From Chiua virens (taxonomy: Eukaryota > Basidiomycota > Agaricomycetes > Boletales > Boletaceae), in NCBI GenBank assembly GCA_019787685.1, contig JAHNUO010000054.1, positions 1-64,000 on the forward strand: a DNA stretch of 64,000 nucleotides, read 5' to 3'. The notes beneath the pieces are model-generated. The model saw nothing but the letters and a program-made list of their open reading frames with translations. It was not told the DNA's origin and searched no databases. Of this stretch, positions 1 through 10,987 are shown piece by piece (within the stretch, counting starts at the first letter, position 1; each line of letters begins with the position of its first letter). The position numbers were made by a program, and so were the translations under genes.

Positions 1-1285
1 GTCATACCCATCTATGGAACAGGTGGAAGCTTCACCTCCGCCCAAAACATCCAGCCTCCTCTATCAAGGACGGCGATTTACCTCCACTTCCACCTGGAAA
101 GAATGCCGTCGACATTCTCGCAGATTTCATCAAGTATCTCTTCCAGTGTGCCAAGGCCTATATCAAGGGGCATCACCTCGCATTCACCTGGTCATCATTC
201 GAGGACTCTATTGAATATATTTTCACTCGTCCGAATGGCTGGGAGGGTGTACCACAACAGCGATATCTTCAGGCGATTGAGAATGCTGGCCTCATTCCCT
301 GCATACCTGAGGGACTATCTCGCGTTCACATGCTCACGGAGGGCGAAGCAAATCTTCATTTCTACGTCGCAAACCTCAGCCCGGACATGGCTAATGATGC
401 TACCCCTCAAGGAGTCGTCATCATTGATGCTGGCAGTGAGACTGTTGACTTGAGCATGTTTTCAATGACATCCAACCCGGTCTCTGGCGAAGAGATTGCT
501 CCACCTGAGTGTATGTACGCAGCTATCTCCAACTCTCAAAATCCACTCATTCTACCACCCCTTGTCTAGGTAGACTGCAGGGTTTGGTCTTTGTCACTCG
601 CCGAGCTCAGGCTTTGTTAGAGAGTTAGTGGCTCGTCCCTTTATTGTGTTGTCAGTGAAGCTGAAAAACTCATACAGAAAAGTTGGGAGGCTGGGGTCGC
701 TCCGGCGAAGATAACATAGCAGAATTTACCCGCGAATTCGAACAATCGACGATGCTGATCATTAAAAGTGATCAAGAACCGGTTTATGTTAGGGTCGCTG
801 GTCGCCGCTATGCCAATGCGAAATACAACATCACATCTGGGAAACTAAAGCTATCAGGGTAGGATTTTGTTCATGCTGTGTTTGGGGTGTGATTGTCCAA
901 CCTCATATCCAGGGAAGAAGCCACCGCCCTATTCAAAGAGTCTATCGAGGCTATCATTAAAGCTTTCGAGGAACAGCAGGAATACGCTGCGATACCGATT
1001 TCTGTGTGTTTTACCTCCCGTGAATAATTAGTTATATTCATCCGAGTCTGCATTTCAGACAGCATTCTTTGTTGGGGAGCTTTCAACAAATGAATGGGTG
1101 CGGTCTCGGCTCCAGTCATATTTTGAAGTTCAGAAAGTTAAATTGTGTCGTCCAGACAATCCCATGTATGTCCTTGAAGGAACCTTTGCAGGCCCTGCTA
1201 ATGTACATATAGTAGCAACAAGGCCGTGGCGAATGGAGCTATTTTATGCTACATTGACCCGAAGAATCATCTAGTTGGCAGAGAC
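1..1285 (+). pseudogene. Hsp70-like ATPase (Agaricomycete type), 5' cut by window edge, 3' truncated
   Basis: The reading frame is already open at base 1 and shows WKLHLRP, a segment typical of the divergent Hsp70-like proteins common in mushroom fungi. It continues with the nucleotide-binding signature VVIIDAGSETVDLS near 410-460. Introns at 511-569, 624-677 and 859-912 restore frame and give KLGGWGRSGEDN, then FKESIEAI, then NKAVANGAILCYID near 1220-1255. These are the actin/Hsp70-fold ATPase segments in the normal order. In the family the chain then continues with the rest of the ATPase fold. Here that part is replaced at about 1265-1330 by unrelated sequence running into the next gene's coiled coil. 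The signature has Ser where the phosphate-binding loop usually has Gly (DAGGGT against DAGSET). I take it as a truncated or decaying copy. A genuine fusion with the next gene cannot be excluded, because the frame stays open. Confidence 0.7.
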
Positions 1286-1330
1286 GGCCGCTGGAAGCAT
1301 GCATGCCTGCAACACGCCAGGTTACAAGCT

Positions 1331-2574
1331 ATGGCGTCATCGAACAAAGAGAATGATCGTATAATTGCCTCGCTCACCACTGAGGTTGATCAGTGGAAGC
1401 ATGCGGATGCTCAGAAAGCAGAGCAGCTTGCTATCGCTCTTGAACAGGTCCAAAAGCTTCAGAAGGATTTAGCCGCTTCAACTTCTAAGCTTGCAGACCT
1501 TGAAGATCGCAATGAGGCACAGTCTCACGACCTCATCTCTACACGCGAGCAGCTCCGAAATTCCGAATCTCGGACCCAAGATATCCATAACCATTATGAC
1601 GAGCAGTTAAGGAAACTTAAGCAAGCAGTTGCAGAACGTCAACCTCAGTTGTTCGAAGCGCAACGGTTTGTTGCCTTGGCTGATGAATACGCAACAAGGA
1701 TGATTACTCAATTACTGCAGAATATTAATGCAGATATTCAGGCTAGCGCTTCACTCATAGTTGGGTGTTTTGTCCGGGATTTCCAGCTGGTCACAGAGTC
1801 TACTCAAGAACAAACTTCCGCAGCCCTAAGGGCGTCAAAATCAATAGGTCAAACATTGGTGGACTACCTGGGGAGAAGCAAATCACGCGATGACATGGTT
1901 TTGTATCTCACGATTGCACTCCGGGCCTACCTTGCATACGACGTTCATTGGATCATTTCCTCGTGGACTCTTGACAAAGGGCGGGACGTAGTTAACGAGG
2001 TCCTAGAGGATATATATGAACCATTGCAGAACACAGGTGAGAAATGGAGTCGGAATGACGACTCACTAGTCTGCTAATAGTAGAAACAGAAACACCAATG
2101 GTGACTGGGCGTTGGCGCTCACTCACGCGCACCTATGTCTCGTCCTCCATCAACTTAGACACAACAGCCCTCATATCAACCACTGAGGGGCTCTCTGATA
2201 TTGTGGTGGCGGCCGGATGTGCCACGTCTACTTCTGATGCGAACTTGAAGATTTCGACGAGGTTCTGGCACAACATATCGTCCCTCATGACGACTGCCAT
2301 ACAACTGCGCAAGATCATTGGGGATGTGGTATCGAGCGATTTCAAAACCATACCTGTTTCAAAGGTTGTTTGGCATTCCGGTCCAACTTTTGATGCGACT
2401 GTGATGGACATTGACGTGGTGGATGATGGCAAAGGTCAACTGAAGAGAGTTGCAAGGGCAATGAGTCATAAAGTGTTGTGCACGACGTCGTTGGGGTTGA
2501 CGAAGCGAGAGCTGTTGCCTGGATCGGATGAAGATACATTGACGTTGGTCAAGGCGAGGGTCTTTCTCGAATAA
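1331..2574 (+). CDS. Agaricomycete coiled-coil protein of unknown function
   Basis: The frame begins MASSNKEN and runs through about 110 residues of heptad-rich sequence (many E, K, Q, A, L), a predicted coiled coil. A helical segment follows with alternating hydrophobics. One intron at 2037-2089 (GTGAGA to CAG, 53 nt) joins the first ORF to the second in perfect phase; unspliced, the frame stops at 2077. The C-terminal part contains RWRSLTRTY and KVLCTTSLGL, which I recognise as recurring pieces of an uncharacterised Agaricomycete family. No enzymatic motif is visible. The frame is open upstream to 1226, so it could be translated as a fusion with the Hsp70-like fragment. The ATG at 1331 is chosen because family-like sequence starts there. 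The next gene converges on it, with a gap of about 290 bp. Confidence 0.6.
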
Positions 2575-2866
2575 TCAAGTTTAGCATCCACTTGGGTAGC
2601 GCCGCACGTCGCCGGCAGAAATCTTGTTTACCAATCGAAATTGAAAACCCCAATTTCCTCTTTGTAGTGCTATGTACAGACTACATAGTGCTCTGTACGG
2701 ACATAATTGGAACGGCACGCGTAGTGCCAACACTGAGGGGACAAGACCAGAACGTGAACGGGGATTACATACATTGTAATTCCAAACGAGGGGAGAACTA
2801 TCCATACATGAGATAGCAACGAAAAGCAACGAAAACACGACACCTGTGTCGAGACAGCAAAAGATA

Positions 2867-4794
2867 TTATGGAGGATCTGACCATGACCATGACTCTTCC
2901 GAACGTCGCACCTCTGAACTTGACAGTCGCTGACTAGGGCGTGGCCCAGTGAGCCCCTGCTGTGCGCCAACGTTTGGAAGTACCGGTAAACGGTCGCTTT
3001 CCTCCCTCTGAACCCCATCACCGTTGTCCACAGAGGTATCTAACGGCTCGTCCTGGACAGTGTCAGGTGCAGACTCCTCCGCCGATAACGCTGTACTTGG
3101 GGACGGCAACGATGGACTAGATTTCTGGTCATCCCCGTCCCCATGCGCTCGTAGGTACTCCTCCAACCACCTTTGTGCACTGTCGCTGGTGCTGGCGGCA
3201 CTCGGCGACGGCTGGCTCGTCTTGGTCAGCGACAGCCTCGTCATAATTCGCGGCCGCCGCGGAATCGGTTGACGCACGTTTAGGTGCGGATGATCCCCGA
3301 AATACCTTGGCTCGCCGCTGTCGCTCGTGCAGATACTTGACGGCGAGAGCTGAGTCACGTTCGTCGTGGGAGTCGAAGGTGAACTGCGCAACGTATTCGA
3401 CGAGGATGTATGAGTTCCTCGCCATGATTCAGAGAGCTCCTCGGTCAGTGTGCTCTCGCCCATTTCGATCTGGGACGTGAGCTGTACCGTCGCTCTCCAT
3501 ATATTGTCCTGGCCTCGTTCATCGTCATCCCGCGGTATTTGTTCGTGATCCACGATGATACTACCCAGCTAATTTAAATGTTACATTGGTCGGTTCATTG
3601 AACGACATGCGTATAAGGATGGGTTTGACTTACGGACATCCAGAGAACGCATACCATCCAACTGTCCAAGTGAACCTGATTAGATAGGTTAGCCTTCAGA
3701 AACGCTTCACGCACTAGTACGTGATATTTCCGCTAATGCTCGTTTTGATGATCTCCAATGAAGTGAACGTCATGAACAGCATTAAAACTAGCCAGCGGAT
3801 ATCAGCATCACCCAAACAGCACATGTCTAGCACAAAGGCTAGCGCGAAAGGGAAAACGCCGTTCACCTGCTAACGCGCACAACGACAATATCGAATCTCG
3901 GAAGACGATCTTTCCGATGCCCTGTCGCGTGAATCTGGGCGGTAATCGGCAATAGCTCCAAACGATCATGAATAAAAGGATCATGGTGACTGTCAGCATC
4001 GTCGTACTGTACCCTCGCGCATAAGTATACGACTCTTTGCGGACACATCATAAAAGGGAGAAAGACCACACCTAAAGTAAGCGTTCGCAGGGTTGGCCTT
4101 GGTGAGCAAACATGTCGTCGTGTACTCGTTCGTGGGAAACGATAAACGAACGCTAACCCCCATGGAAGCCAATTGGCCACCACCGAGCGCGACCAATACC
4201 ATCATGATGGCCCCATTGCATCTGAACAGCGCGTAGACTAAATTTCGCGATCAGTCGAACCTGTATGAGGATAGGGGATGGACGACGCACGACGATGCAT
4301 GAGCAAGCCTTCCACGACGACAAGGAGAACCTGCACGACAAGTGCCTGGAATGAGAACCAGATGCGACATCCTTCAGGGGGCGTAGGCACTCCAAGATAC
4401 ATCCGCGTGGTAAAATAGACGTTGTATCTATCGAGACGCAGAAAGTGCTAAGCTGTAATCATGGCAAACTGAAGCTCACGTACATTTGACCGAACAATCC
4501 GAGGTACCGAGCGGGGACGAAAATCCTGGCGTTCCAGGACCTACACAACCTTCTGGAATGGTTGCATGTTCATCAACATACAGTTTGCACGCGAGGGGCA
4601 ACTTACGGCCATATGTACTTAATTTCTCCACGCATGAGCCACACCCAATGGACAATCATGACTACCAATGACGATGCTTCAAGGTTAAACATGGTGAGAG
4701 GCAGGACCTGACACGGGTTGTATAGACGAGAATGCTCACAAGCGGATATTGCGACCTTCAATGCTGCAGCCTGATCATGGGGCTGCGCAGGCAT
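2867..4794 (-). CDS. DUF6533 seven-helix membrane protein
   Basis: The gene starts MPAQPHDQ at 4794. Splicing out GTGAGC-to-AAG introns gives SSSLVVMIVHWVWLMRGEIKYIWP, split across an intron; this is the DUF6533 N-terminal signature, a first helix ending in E-x-x-Y-I-W. Later exons give RLCRSWNARIF, then TPPEGCRIWFSFQ, then a Gly-rich helix with LVALGGGQLASMGV, then a last helix beginning LTVTMILL and the characteristic RDSILSL segment. This is the usual order of the family, whose members resemble GPCRs but have unknown ligands. The last exon (2867-3553) is a long hydrophilic, Ser/Pro-rich tail of about 200 residues with acidic clusters, longer than the short tails I associate with the family and probably cytoplasmic. 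An upstream in-frame ATG at 4824 is possible. A second family member lies at 58.2 kb. Confidence 0.75.
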
Positions 4795-6306
4795 TTCAAC
4801 TGAAATCCCGAATGAGCGATCCAAATGAAGGAAGTTGTCGGAATGAAGGAAGTAGGGTGGGGAAAATGCGAAAGAAATAGGTGAAAAAGAAGAAAAACGG
4901 AAAGGCGTTCGGATCTGTCGAGAAGCGCCAGAAGAGATAGCTTGCTCCTGCGAGCAGAGCGAAGAGGGGGTTCGTGGAGGAATCGCGAGCGGTCTCGATA
5001 CTGATGCTTACGAGCACATATATATGGGACCAGGTCGGTAGCTGTAGGATGCCCTCACCCTGAGGGCCTAAAAAGGAGTCCCTCCTCAACCGAGAATACG
5101 GCGGCTAACCCATAGTTGTCACCGCGGACGCAATACGTGATTCGCTGACTCGACTTGGGTCCTTGGGTCCTTTTTGGACGGGACACAGAACCCTCGAGAT
5201 GTTCTTGCGGCAGCGCAGGGCATTTTTGTGCTTCGTTACCGGATTCAGAGGCACTTTGTAGCATCGTACCGGCCCTTGAGAAGAGTAGCTGTCAATGAAC
5301 TCACCGGATGGACAGAATTAACCCTCAAAGATTGACACCTCCACCAGCGAAGGATGGTTTCGGTTAACTTTTGAATGCTATTTCGGTTCCCTGCGTCGCC
5401 GGCAAACTGAAGCCGATAACCTTCTCGTAGTGCCGCCTCGTGCGTGCCCGGACCGAATTGAAGAGGCCAAGATGCCAAAACATGACGTGATCCCGACCAG
5501 TCGTGCCTTCAAAGGTAGGCGAAAACAGCACCGGAGCATTCATGCCAGTGACTCAGTTCCTTTGCTGATCCCCGAGAAAATTCGACAAAACACGGACAGG
5601 CTTGCGCCCACATGTCACAGGCAAATCGGGCAAGTTAGGCATTAACCTGCGGCCCATCGTGATGGCATTACTTCGGTCGTAGGTAATAGGGGTACCCTGC
5701 AAACTAACTTCAAGGGCACAACAATATCGTCACTGATTAGACCCTGGCGGTATTTTATTGTAATCCTTCAAGAAAGCGGAGAATGGTATGGATGGTATGG
5801 AACCTCCTAGTAAGCAACCCCACGAACAGAAAAAAAATCTTTGCGAGTCGTTGGGTCTGAGAGACTGAGACCTAGTGGGTATAACTTTGTGTCACGTCTG
5901 TTAGGACCGGGATTACGACAAATGAATACATACAGTCCAGGTGAAATTCTGATAGTCACGGTCAATGACAAAAAAATCTCGTTGCAGGGACCTGGACTCG
6001 CAGGGCTCACCATAAATGGCCACCCTGCCTGCCAAACAAAGGTTGTTGCATTCAGCGCAGTATGACATGATCTGTCAACCTAGCGTATCCCCCAGATGAT
6101 TGCTGAGCGCTGAGCTTGCGGAAGCATGACTCTCTGAGGTTTAAACATTGTAGCATTCGCATTCCTTTGAGTCGGTCCCCAATGGGCCGGTCTTTTTTAT
6201 TGAAGGGCCCCATCGCCGTTGTATCAGGTGAAGAATGTTACGAAAGCATGTATAGGGATGCTGAATTTCGGGTACAGCAGAAAAACAAGATTTTATTGAG
6301 CCTGAG
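4795..6306. other. Intergenic stretch, no supported gene
   Basis: Several ORFs of 60-97 codons exist on both strands but none has recognisable domains, coherent splicing or family resemblance. A T-rich run near 4880-4900 (plus-strand A/G) gives a Phe-run ORF on the minus strand that looks like low-complexity promoter sequence of the DUF6533 gene. A short direct repeat of GGTATGGAT occurs near 5783-5800. Confidence 0.5.
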
Positions 6307-6659
6307 TCACGGTCCGTCCAGTCCTTGCCGAATCACCATGTCAGAACTGCGGTCCTTGAGGTCCCAATGTATGTTCCCATCTGGTAGTGCGTGTATCAAG
6401 GACAGGTTGACAACGAAAAGTAAGTGTGACGATACCATCGCGTCTTTTTGCTTTGGCGCTCTCGAGCCCGTTGCTCCTTGAGTGATTTCTTAAGTTTTTC
6501 CAGCTGTGCGATGATTGTGGTGTCACCCCCTTTTGAGGGCATACTCCGTGCTTGGAAGTCGTTCAAGAAGGCGTCTACATTGACTTGCGCGACTTTGAGA
6601 GACAGCGGGGACGATGAGATTGCACGGATACGTATGGGGGGACGGGCAGAGTCTTCCAT
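6307..6659 (-). CDS. Small coiled-coil protein, unknown function
   Basis: The ATG at 6659 opens MEDSARPPIRIRA, followed by VNVDAFLNDFQARS and a lysine/glutamate-rich helix (IIAQLEKLKKSLKEQRARER) typical of a short coiled coil. A 50-nt intron starting GTCACA and ending CCAG joins it to a short last exon ending QGLDGP. An AATAAA signal lies just past the stop on the minus strand, which supports this 3' end. Using the nearer donor (GTATCG) instead creates TGA at the junction and a protein about 20 residues shorter. The product is about 95 residues. I do not recognise the family; the first half looks conserved-protein-like, not random. Only about 137 bp separates its start from that of squalene synthase. 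Confidence 0.5.
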
Positions 6660-6796
6660 GATAAGTCAGGTGATACTAGCTCGCAAAGGCAAATGGCGCG
6701 ATTAATATTAATATTTTCAATATGGTAGTCGTGTAATATTCGGTTGCCAACATCGCCGTTTACGCTCCGCCCTCTCGTTTGCTTCTTCCCTCAACA
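6660..6796. promoter_or_regulatory. Shared divergent promoter, small coiled-coil gene / ERG9
   Basis: 137 bp lie between the two start codons, so both genes must take their core promoters from this stretch. It contains AT-rich sequence (TTAATATTAATATT near 6700) and pyrimidine-rich runs (CGCCCTCTCG) just before the ERG9 start. No specific factor site is claimed. Confidence 0.5.
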
Positions 6797-8455
6797 ATGG
6801 CCATCGGAAAAATTACTTCTATGCTGGGCTTGTTGCTCACGCACCCGCAAGAGTTCAGGACTCTCGTTCAATTTTACCTGTTCCACGAACAAAAACGGGA
6901 TATTACCTCAAAACAAGAGCACCCAACTTCGGGATGGGACAGGGAGAGCATGCGTCGCTGCTGGGAGTTTTTGGACGTGACAAGTAGAAGCTTTGCCGCA
7001 GTCATCAAGGAGCTCGACGGCGACCTTGCACGAACAGTATGTATCGTGACCCTCTCGCTTAAGAGACACGCCCATGTCCGTGCTTACTGACGCGTTCACA
7101 TTGCAGATTTGCATATACTACCTTGTACTGCGTGGGCTAGATACCATCGAGGATGACATGACGATACCCGACGAAGTCAAGCAGCCTCTTCTACGTTCAT
7201 TCCACGAACACACCGTCACACCTGGTTGGCAGTTCACGGAAAGTGGTCCTAAGGAGAAGGATCGACAACTCTTGGTCGAATACGCCACTGTAGTCGAAGA
7301 AGTTAATCTTCTCAAACCAGAGTATGTCTGCATACCGAAAGAAAAAGTTCACGCTCTCATTTTTTTCTCGATAGGTATCGAGACGTTATTTTGGACATTT
7401 GTGCTAAAATGGAGGTCGGAATGGCCGATTACGCGCACAAGGCCGCAACCACCGGCTCGATATATCTTTCCACTGTCACCGAATATGACCTGTACTGCCA
7501 CTACGTTGCTGGCCTTGTCGGCGAAGGCCTTACGGCCATCTGGTCAGCCTCTGGGAAGGAAGCTCCGTGGCTCCGCGAGGAACTTGGCCTCTCAAACTCT
7601 ATGGGCCTTTTGCTGCAGAAGACAAACATCATCCGTGACTACCATGAAGACGCCGAGGAGGGTCGTTTCTTTTGGCCAAATGAGATCTGGGGTAAATATG
7701 GCTTCAATGACTTGACAGAGTTGTGCCAGAATGACAGCTTGGAACGCGCAACGTGGGTACAAAGCGAAATGATCCTGGATGCACTCCGCCACGCGTGCGA
7801 CTCTCTGGATTACCTCAGGCTCCTAAAAAATCAAAGTGTCTTTGTTTTTTGTGCAATCCCTGCGTGTATGGCCATGGCCACGCTTGCATTGTGCTTCATG
7901 AATGCGGAGATGTTCCAGCGCAACATCAAGATCAGAAAGGCAGAAGCCGCCAAAGTGGGTGATCATACTTCGTTATGGTCTTCGAGACTGAACTTGTAGC
8001 TTACTATCCACAGTTGATCATGCGCTCCACAAATCTACGTGAAGTTGCCATCGTATTCCGGGAATATGCTCGCAAGATACATCACAAGGCGAAGCCACAG
8101 GATCCCAATTTCCTACGCATCTCCTTGATGTGTTGCAAGGAAAGTTAATCTACATATTATTGTTGACCTGGAAAACTCACTCATTGCTCTTTAGATTGAA
8201 GAGTGGTACGAGCAGAACTACCCTTCATTTGTTATTCTGGGACAGGAAGGTGTCTCATATGACCCCGAGGACAAACGAACCGCGGTGGTCAAGTTGGAAC
8301 AAGCGCGTGCTCACGCGAAGCGCTACCCCAACGCGGCAGCACCATCGTCCGATCCGTTCCCCTGGGAACTGGTGACCTACGTCGGTGGTGGGATGGGAAT
8401 AATCTTCCTTCTGAGTGCCGGCATCATTTATACTATTTTCAAGTTGTATGGTTAG
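6797..8455 (+). CDS. ERG9: Squalene synthase (farnesyl-diphosphate farnesyltransferase)
   Basis: It condenses two farnesyl diphosphates to squalene, the first committed step of ergosterol synthesis, at the ER membrane. Exons 6797-7036, 7107-7321, 7375-7954, 8014-about 8140 and about 8195-8455 give a protein of roughly 470 residues, normal for the family. Both aspartate-rich motifs are present: DTIEDD near 7140 and DYHEDAEE near 7640, which bind diphosphate through magnesium. The active-site segments YCHYVAGLVG and LGLLLQKTNIIRD-type sequence are intact. The C-terminus ends in one hydrophobic membrane anchor (GGGMGIIFLLSAGIIY). The last splice is odd: preserving the family reading CCK-IEEWYEQ needs the intron to begin GAAAGTT instead of GTAAGTT, while the nearest canonical choice (8144-8201) replaces IEE with EK. 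Confidence 0.95.
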
Positions 8456-9257
8456 CTGCGCTGTTCCTTTGCTGTCGAGTTTGTTGCACATTGGACCCCT
8501 ACTATGGAGTATATCCTATCCTTGCTGACATGTTTCTAATATATATACGCGCACTTTACACAACTGGTTCGGTGCCATTGTTTGCGCAAGAGATTGATAT
8601 TTTTGTTACGTGGACCTTGAATTCGTGAATGCCGCAGCATGGCGTTCTATCAGCATCTAGGGACCACGATTGCACTGATGCTGCCTTGTGCTTGAAAGCT
8701 TACTAGTAACGTGCGAGTGACTACGTCTCTTGATGTTCTACTGGATTTGATTGTCCCAGGGCCAAAGACAAGACCAACAACTACTTTACTAACTCATAGT
8801 TCTAGAGACAGGTAGATTACGATATGTGGTGCGGACTGGACAGTGTCAATAGTACTTTCGTTCGCTGGCATGGAAGACTCTGATCCGCGCGTCGCAATGG
8901 ACGATACGTTTCCTCGCTGGTACCGAAAATCAGAACTTGGATGTGTCTGAATGACGAGGAATCATTAATCAGCTTCAGATCTCCCGGGCTTGTACCGGGG
9001 AGCAATACGGTTGCGGCGAATGTCGCCCGACCGCGACACAGCTTTGGCCGTCGGTGATCGTTCCAATGGCTTGATAATCATCACGAGTCGGACCGAGCTT
9101 GGGGATTAAACTTGAAGAACTTGCCCAGGTGCGCAAAGTCAAATTATCTGTGAACTTGTTTCCTTATTTCAAGAGATTACACAGCCACTTCTGAATTGTC
9201 AGTTTGGAAACGCCAAGTTTGGCAGCAGACACAAGATACTCAACTGATTCGGCTCTT
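8456..9257. other. Intergenic, 3' region of ERG9 and promoter of CK2 regulatory subunit
   Basis: No supported gene. A TATATATA stretch occurs near 8540. An upstream noncoding exon of the next gene is possible around 9180-9250 but I cannot demonstrate it. Confidence 0.4.
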
Positions 9258-10351
9258 ATGCTCGGTCGCACAGTGGACGATGCCTCCACGGGCTCTGATT
9301 CAGATTATTCCAAGTAGGTCTTGGTATCCGGTTAGTCAACCACTTAAGAGCACTCACGTGATAATCCGTCTAGTTCGGTGAGCCTGAGGCATACAATCAT
9401 TCATCCAAACGAATCTGACGAGTTCCTGTGGGAAGTGGATATCCTGGTTTCTGTCTTCAAAAGGAAACGAATACTTCTGTGAAATTGAAGAGGATTATAT
9501 CCTCGACAGGTTCAACTTGACGGGCCTTAACAATGAGGTGACCAACTATGCACAAGCTCTTGATCTGATCACAGATAACCTTGGTTAGTGTCTATTATCC
9601 CCAATCTGCGTCTACTTCAACTCATATTACAGATGATGACATACAGGATGAACTGCGGGGTGCATTAGATCTCCAGGCTCGCCTATTGTACGGTCTGATT
9701 CATGCGCGGTGGATCGTCACGACACGCGGTCTCGCGAAAATGGTATGTATGCGATCCTCCCTCTAGACTCTGGACTTAACACCCTCCAGCTTGAAAAGTT
9801 CAAGCGAGCAGACTTTGGCCGGTGCCCTAGAGTTTTATGCCAGTCTCAGCCTCTCCTACCCGTCGGTCTAAGCGACATTCCTTACGAAAAATCAGTCAAA
9901 CTCTATTGCGGTCGTTGTGAAGACGTTTACTCTCCAAAGTCGTCGCGACATGGATCCATTGATGGGGCTTATTTTGGAACTTCATTCCCGCATCTACTCT
10001 TCATAGTTTATCCACGTCTTATCCCTCCTAAGGCGGGCTCTATCGAGCCCCCGCAGCCTCCCCGGAACGAGACTGATTCGAACAAGAGAAACAGACGCAC
10101 GAGGGAAGAACCAGATACACCCGAAGTCGTCGATGAACTTGCCAGCACTTCTAGTGTCGCTTTGATGGCGGATAAATATCGACCACGGATTTATGGATTC
10201 CCGTTACATGAGACTGCTAAACTTCAACGATGGCAAGAGGCAGTCAGGGACAGGTAAGTTAACACTATTGCATGGCGATTGACGGTTTTTCTGATTGATT
10301 GAAATGATCAGGCAAGTTACTAGGCTTGAGGCGCTTGAGGATCTCTCCTGA
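9258..10351 (+). CDS. Casein kinase 2 regulatory (beta) subunit
   Basis: This is the regulatory subunit of protein kinase CK2, which dimerises through a zinc finger and docks two catalytic subunits. Family landmarks appear in order: [39 protein letters not shown], then RCPRVLCQ with YCGRCEDVY (the four zinc-binding cysteines), [13 protein letters not shown] and [12 protein letters not shown]. Exons: 9258-9313, 9436-9583, 9633-9742, 9790-10253 and 10312-10351. The join between exon 1 and WISWF is uncertain: either a 4-nt microexon (9374-9377) between 60- and 58-nt introns, or a single 109-nt intron ending at 9422. Both keep frame. An internal linker (about 10030-10160) is Pro/Arg/Glu-rich and longer than in many homologs. 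A decayed copy of this gene lies at 53.9-55.9 kb. Confidence 0.9.
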
Positions 10352-10987
10352 GTTGTTTCGTTTTCTCGTTTGCATATTCTTTCAAAGCTGTCGTTGACAC
10401 TCATATTCAATACATCTCCCTCCTTTCTGCGACTGTACTTATGGATAGCGCGACCTCGCGCTCAAGATATTCGTGGCTCGTTGATCAATCGATCGGATTC
10501 AAATCCGAGTTCAGGTGTGCAAAGGCAACTTGGTTCCACCCACTGGCAGGTTTCTTACATAAGAGTTTTTGCTGCAGCTTTGTGGTCTCTACAACCAATC
10601 TACAGTTTGTTCGACTTCTCGTTGGTGTATATTCATACTCCGGAAGGCACTTTGTCTTCTTGAAACCTATCAGCCAAGTTTTCCCATCGATTCTGTGCTA
10701 AACCATAACCGAGGGAGTGCTAACTTATTCTCGCATTTCCCATCTCCTTTCTCTCAAACACTTGGGTTTTCCCAGGCTCCTTCGCTTGCGATGAGAGAAC
10801 TAAATATCTTGACCTAGTAGCATGACTCATCAGATCCTGTGGCATGTGTCAGCCTGCACAGATACATACCGTGCCTAACCTAATGTTGAGTTGTCTTTGC
10901 AGACAATCCTTATAAGCGTCTGAATTCGAGCTTCACAACCCGTCCTCTAAACTCATCCTCTAGTACGACGACTCATTGTCCGTAAAC
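10352..10987. other. Intergenic between CK2 regulatory subunit and DUF4139 gene
   Basis: ORFs here are overlapping, pyrimidine-rich and unrelated to known proteins. I read it as the 3' end of the upstream gene plus the promoter of the next. The stretch 10945-10975 is C/T-rich, as is common before fungal start codons. Confidence 0.45.
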
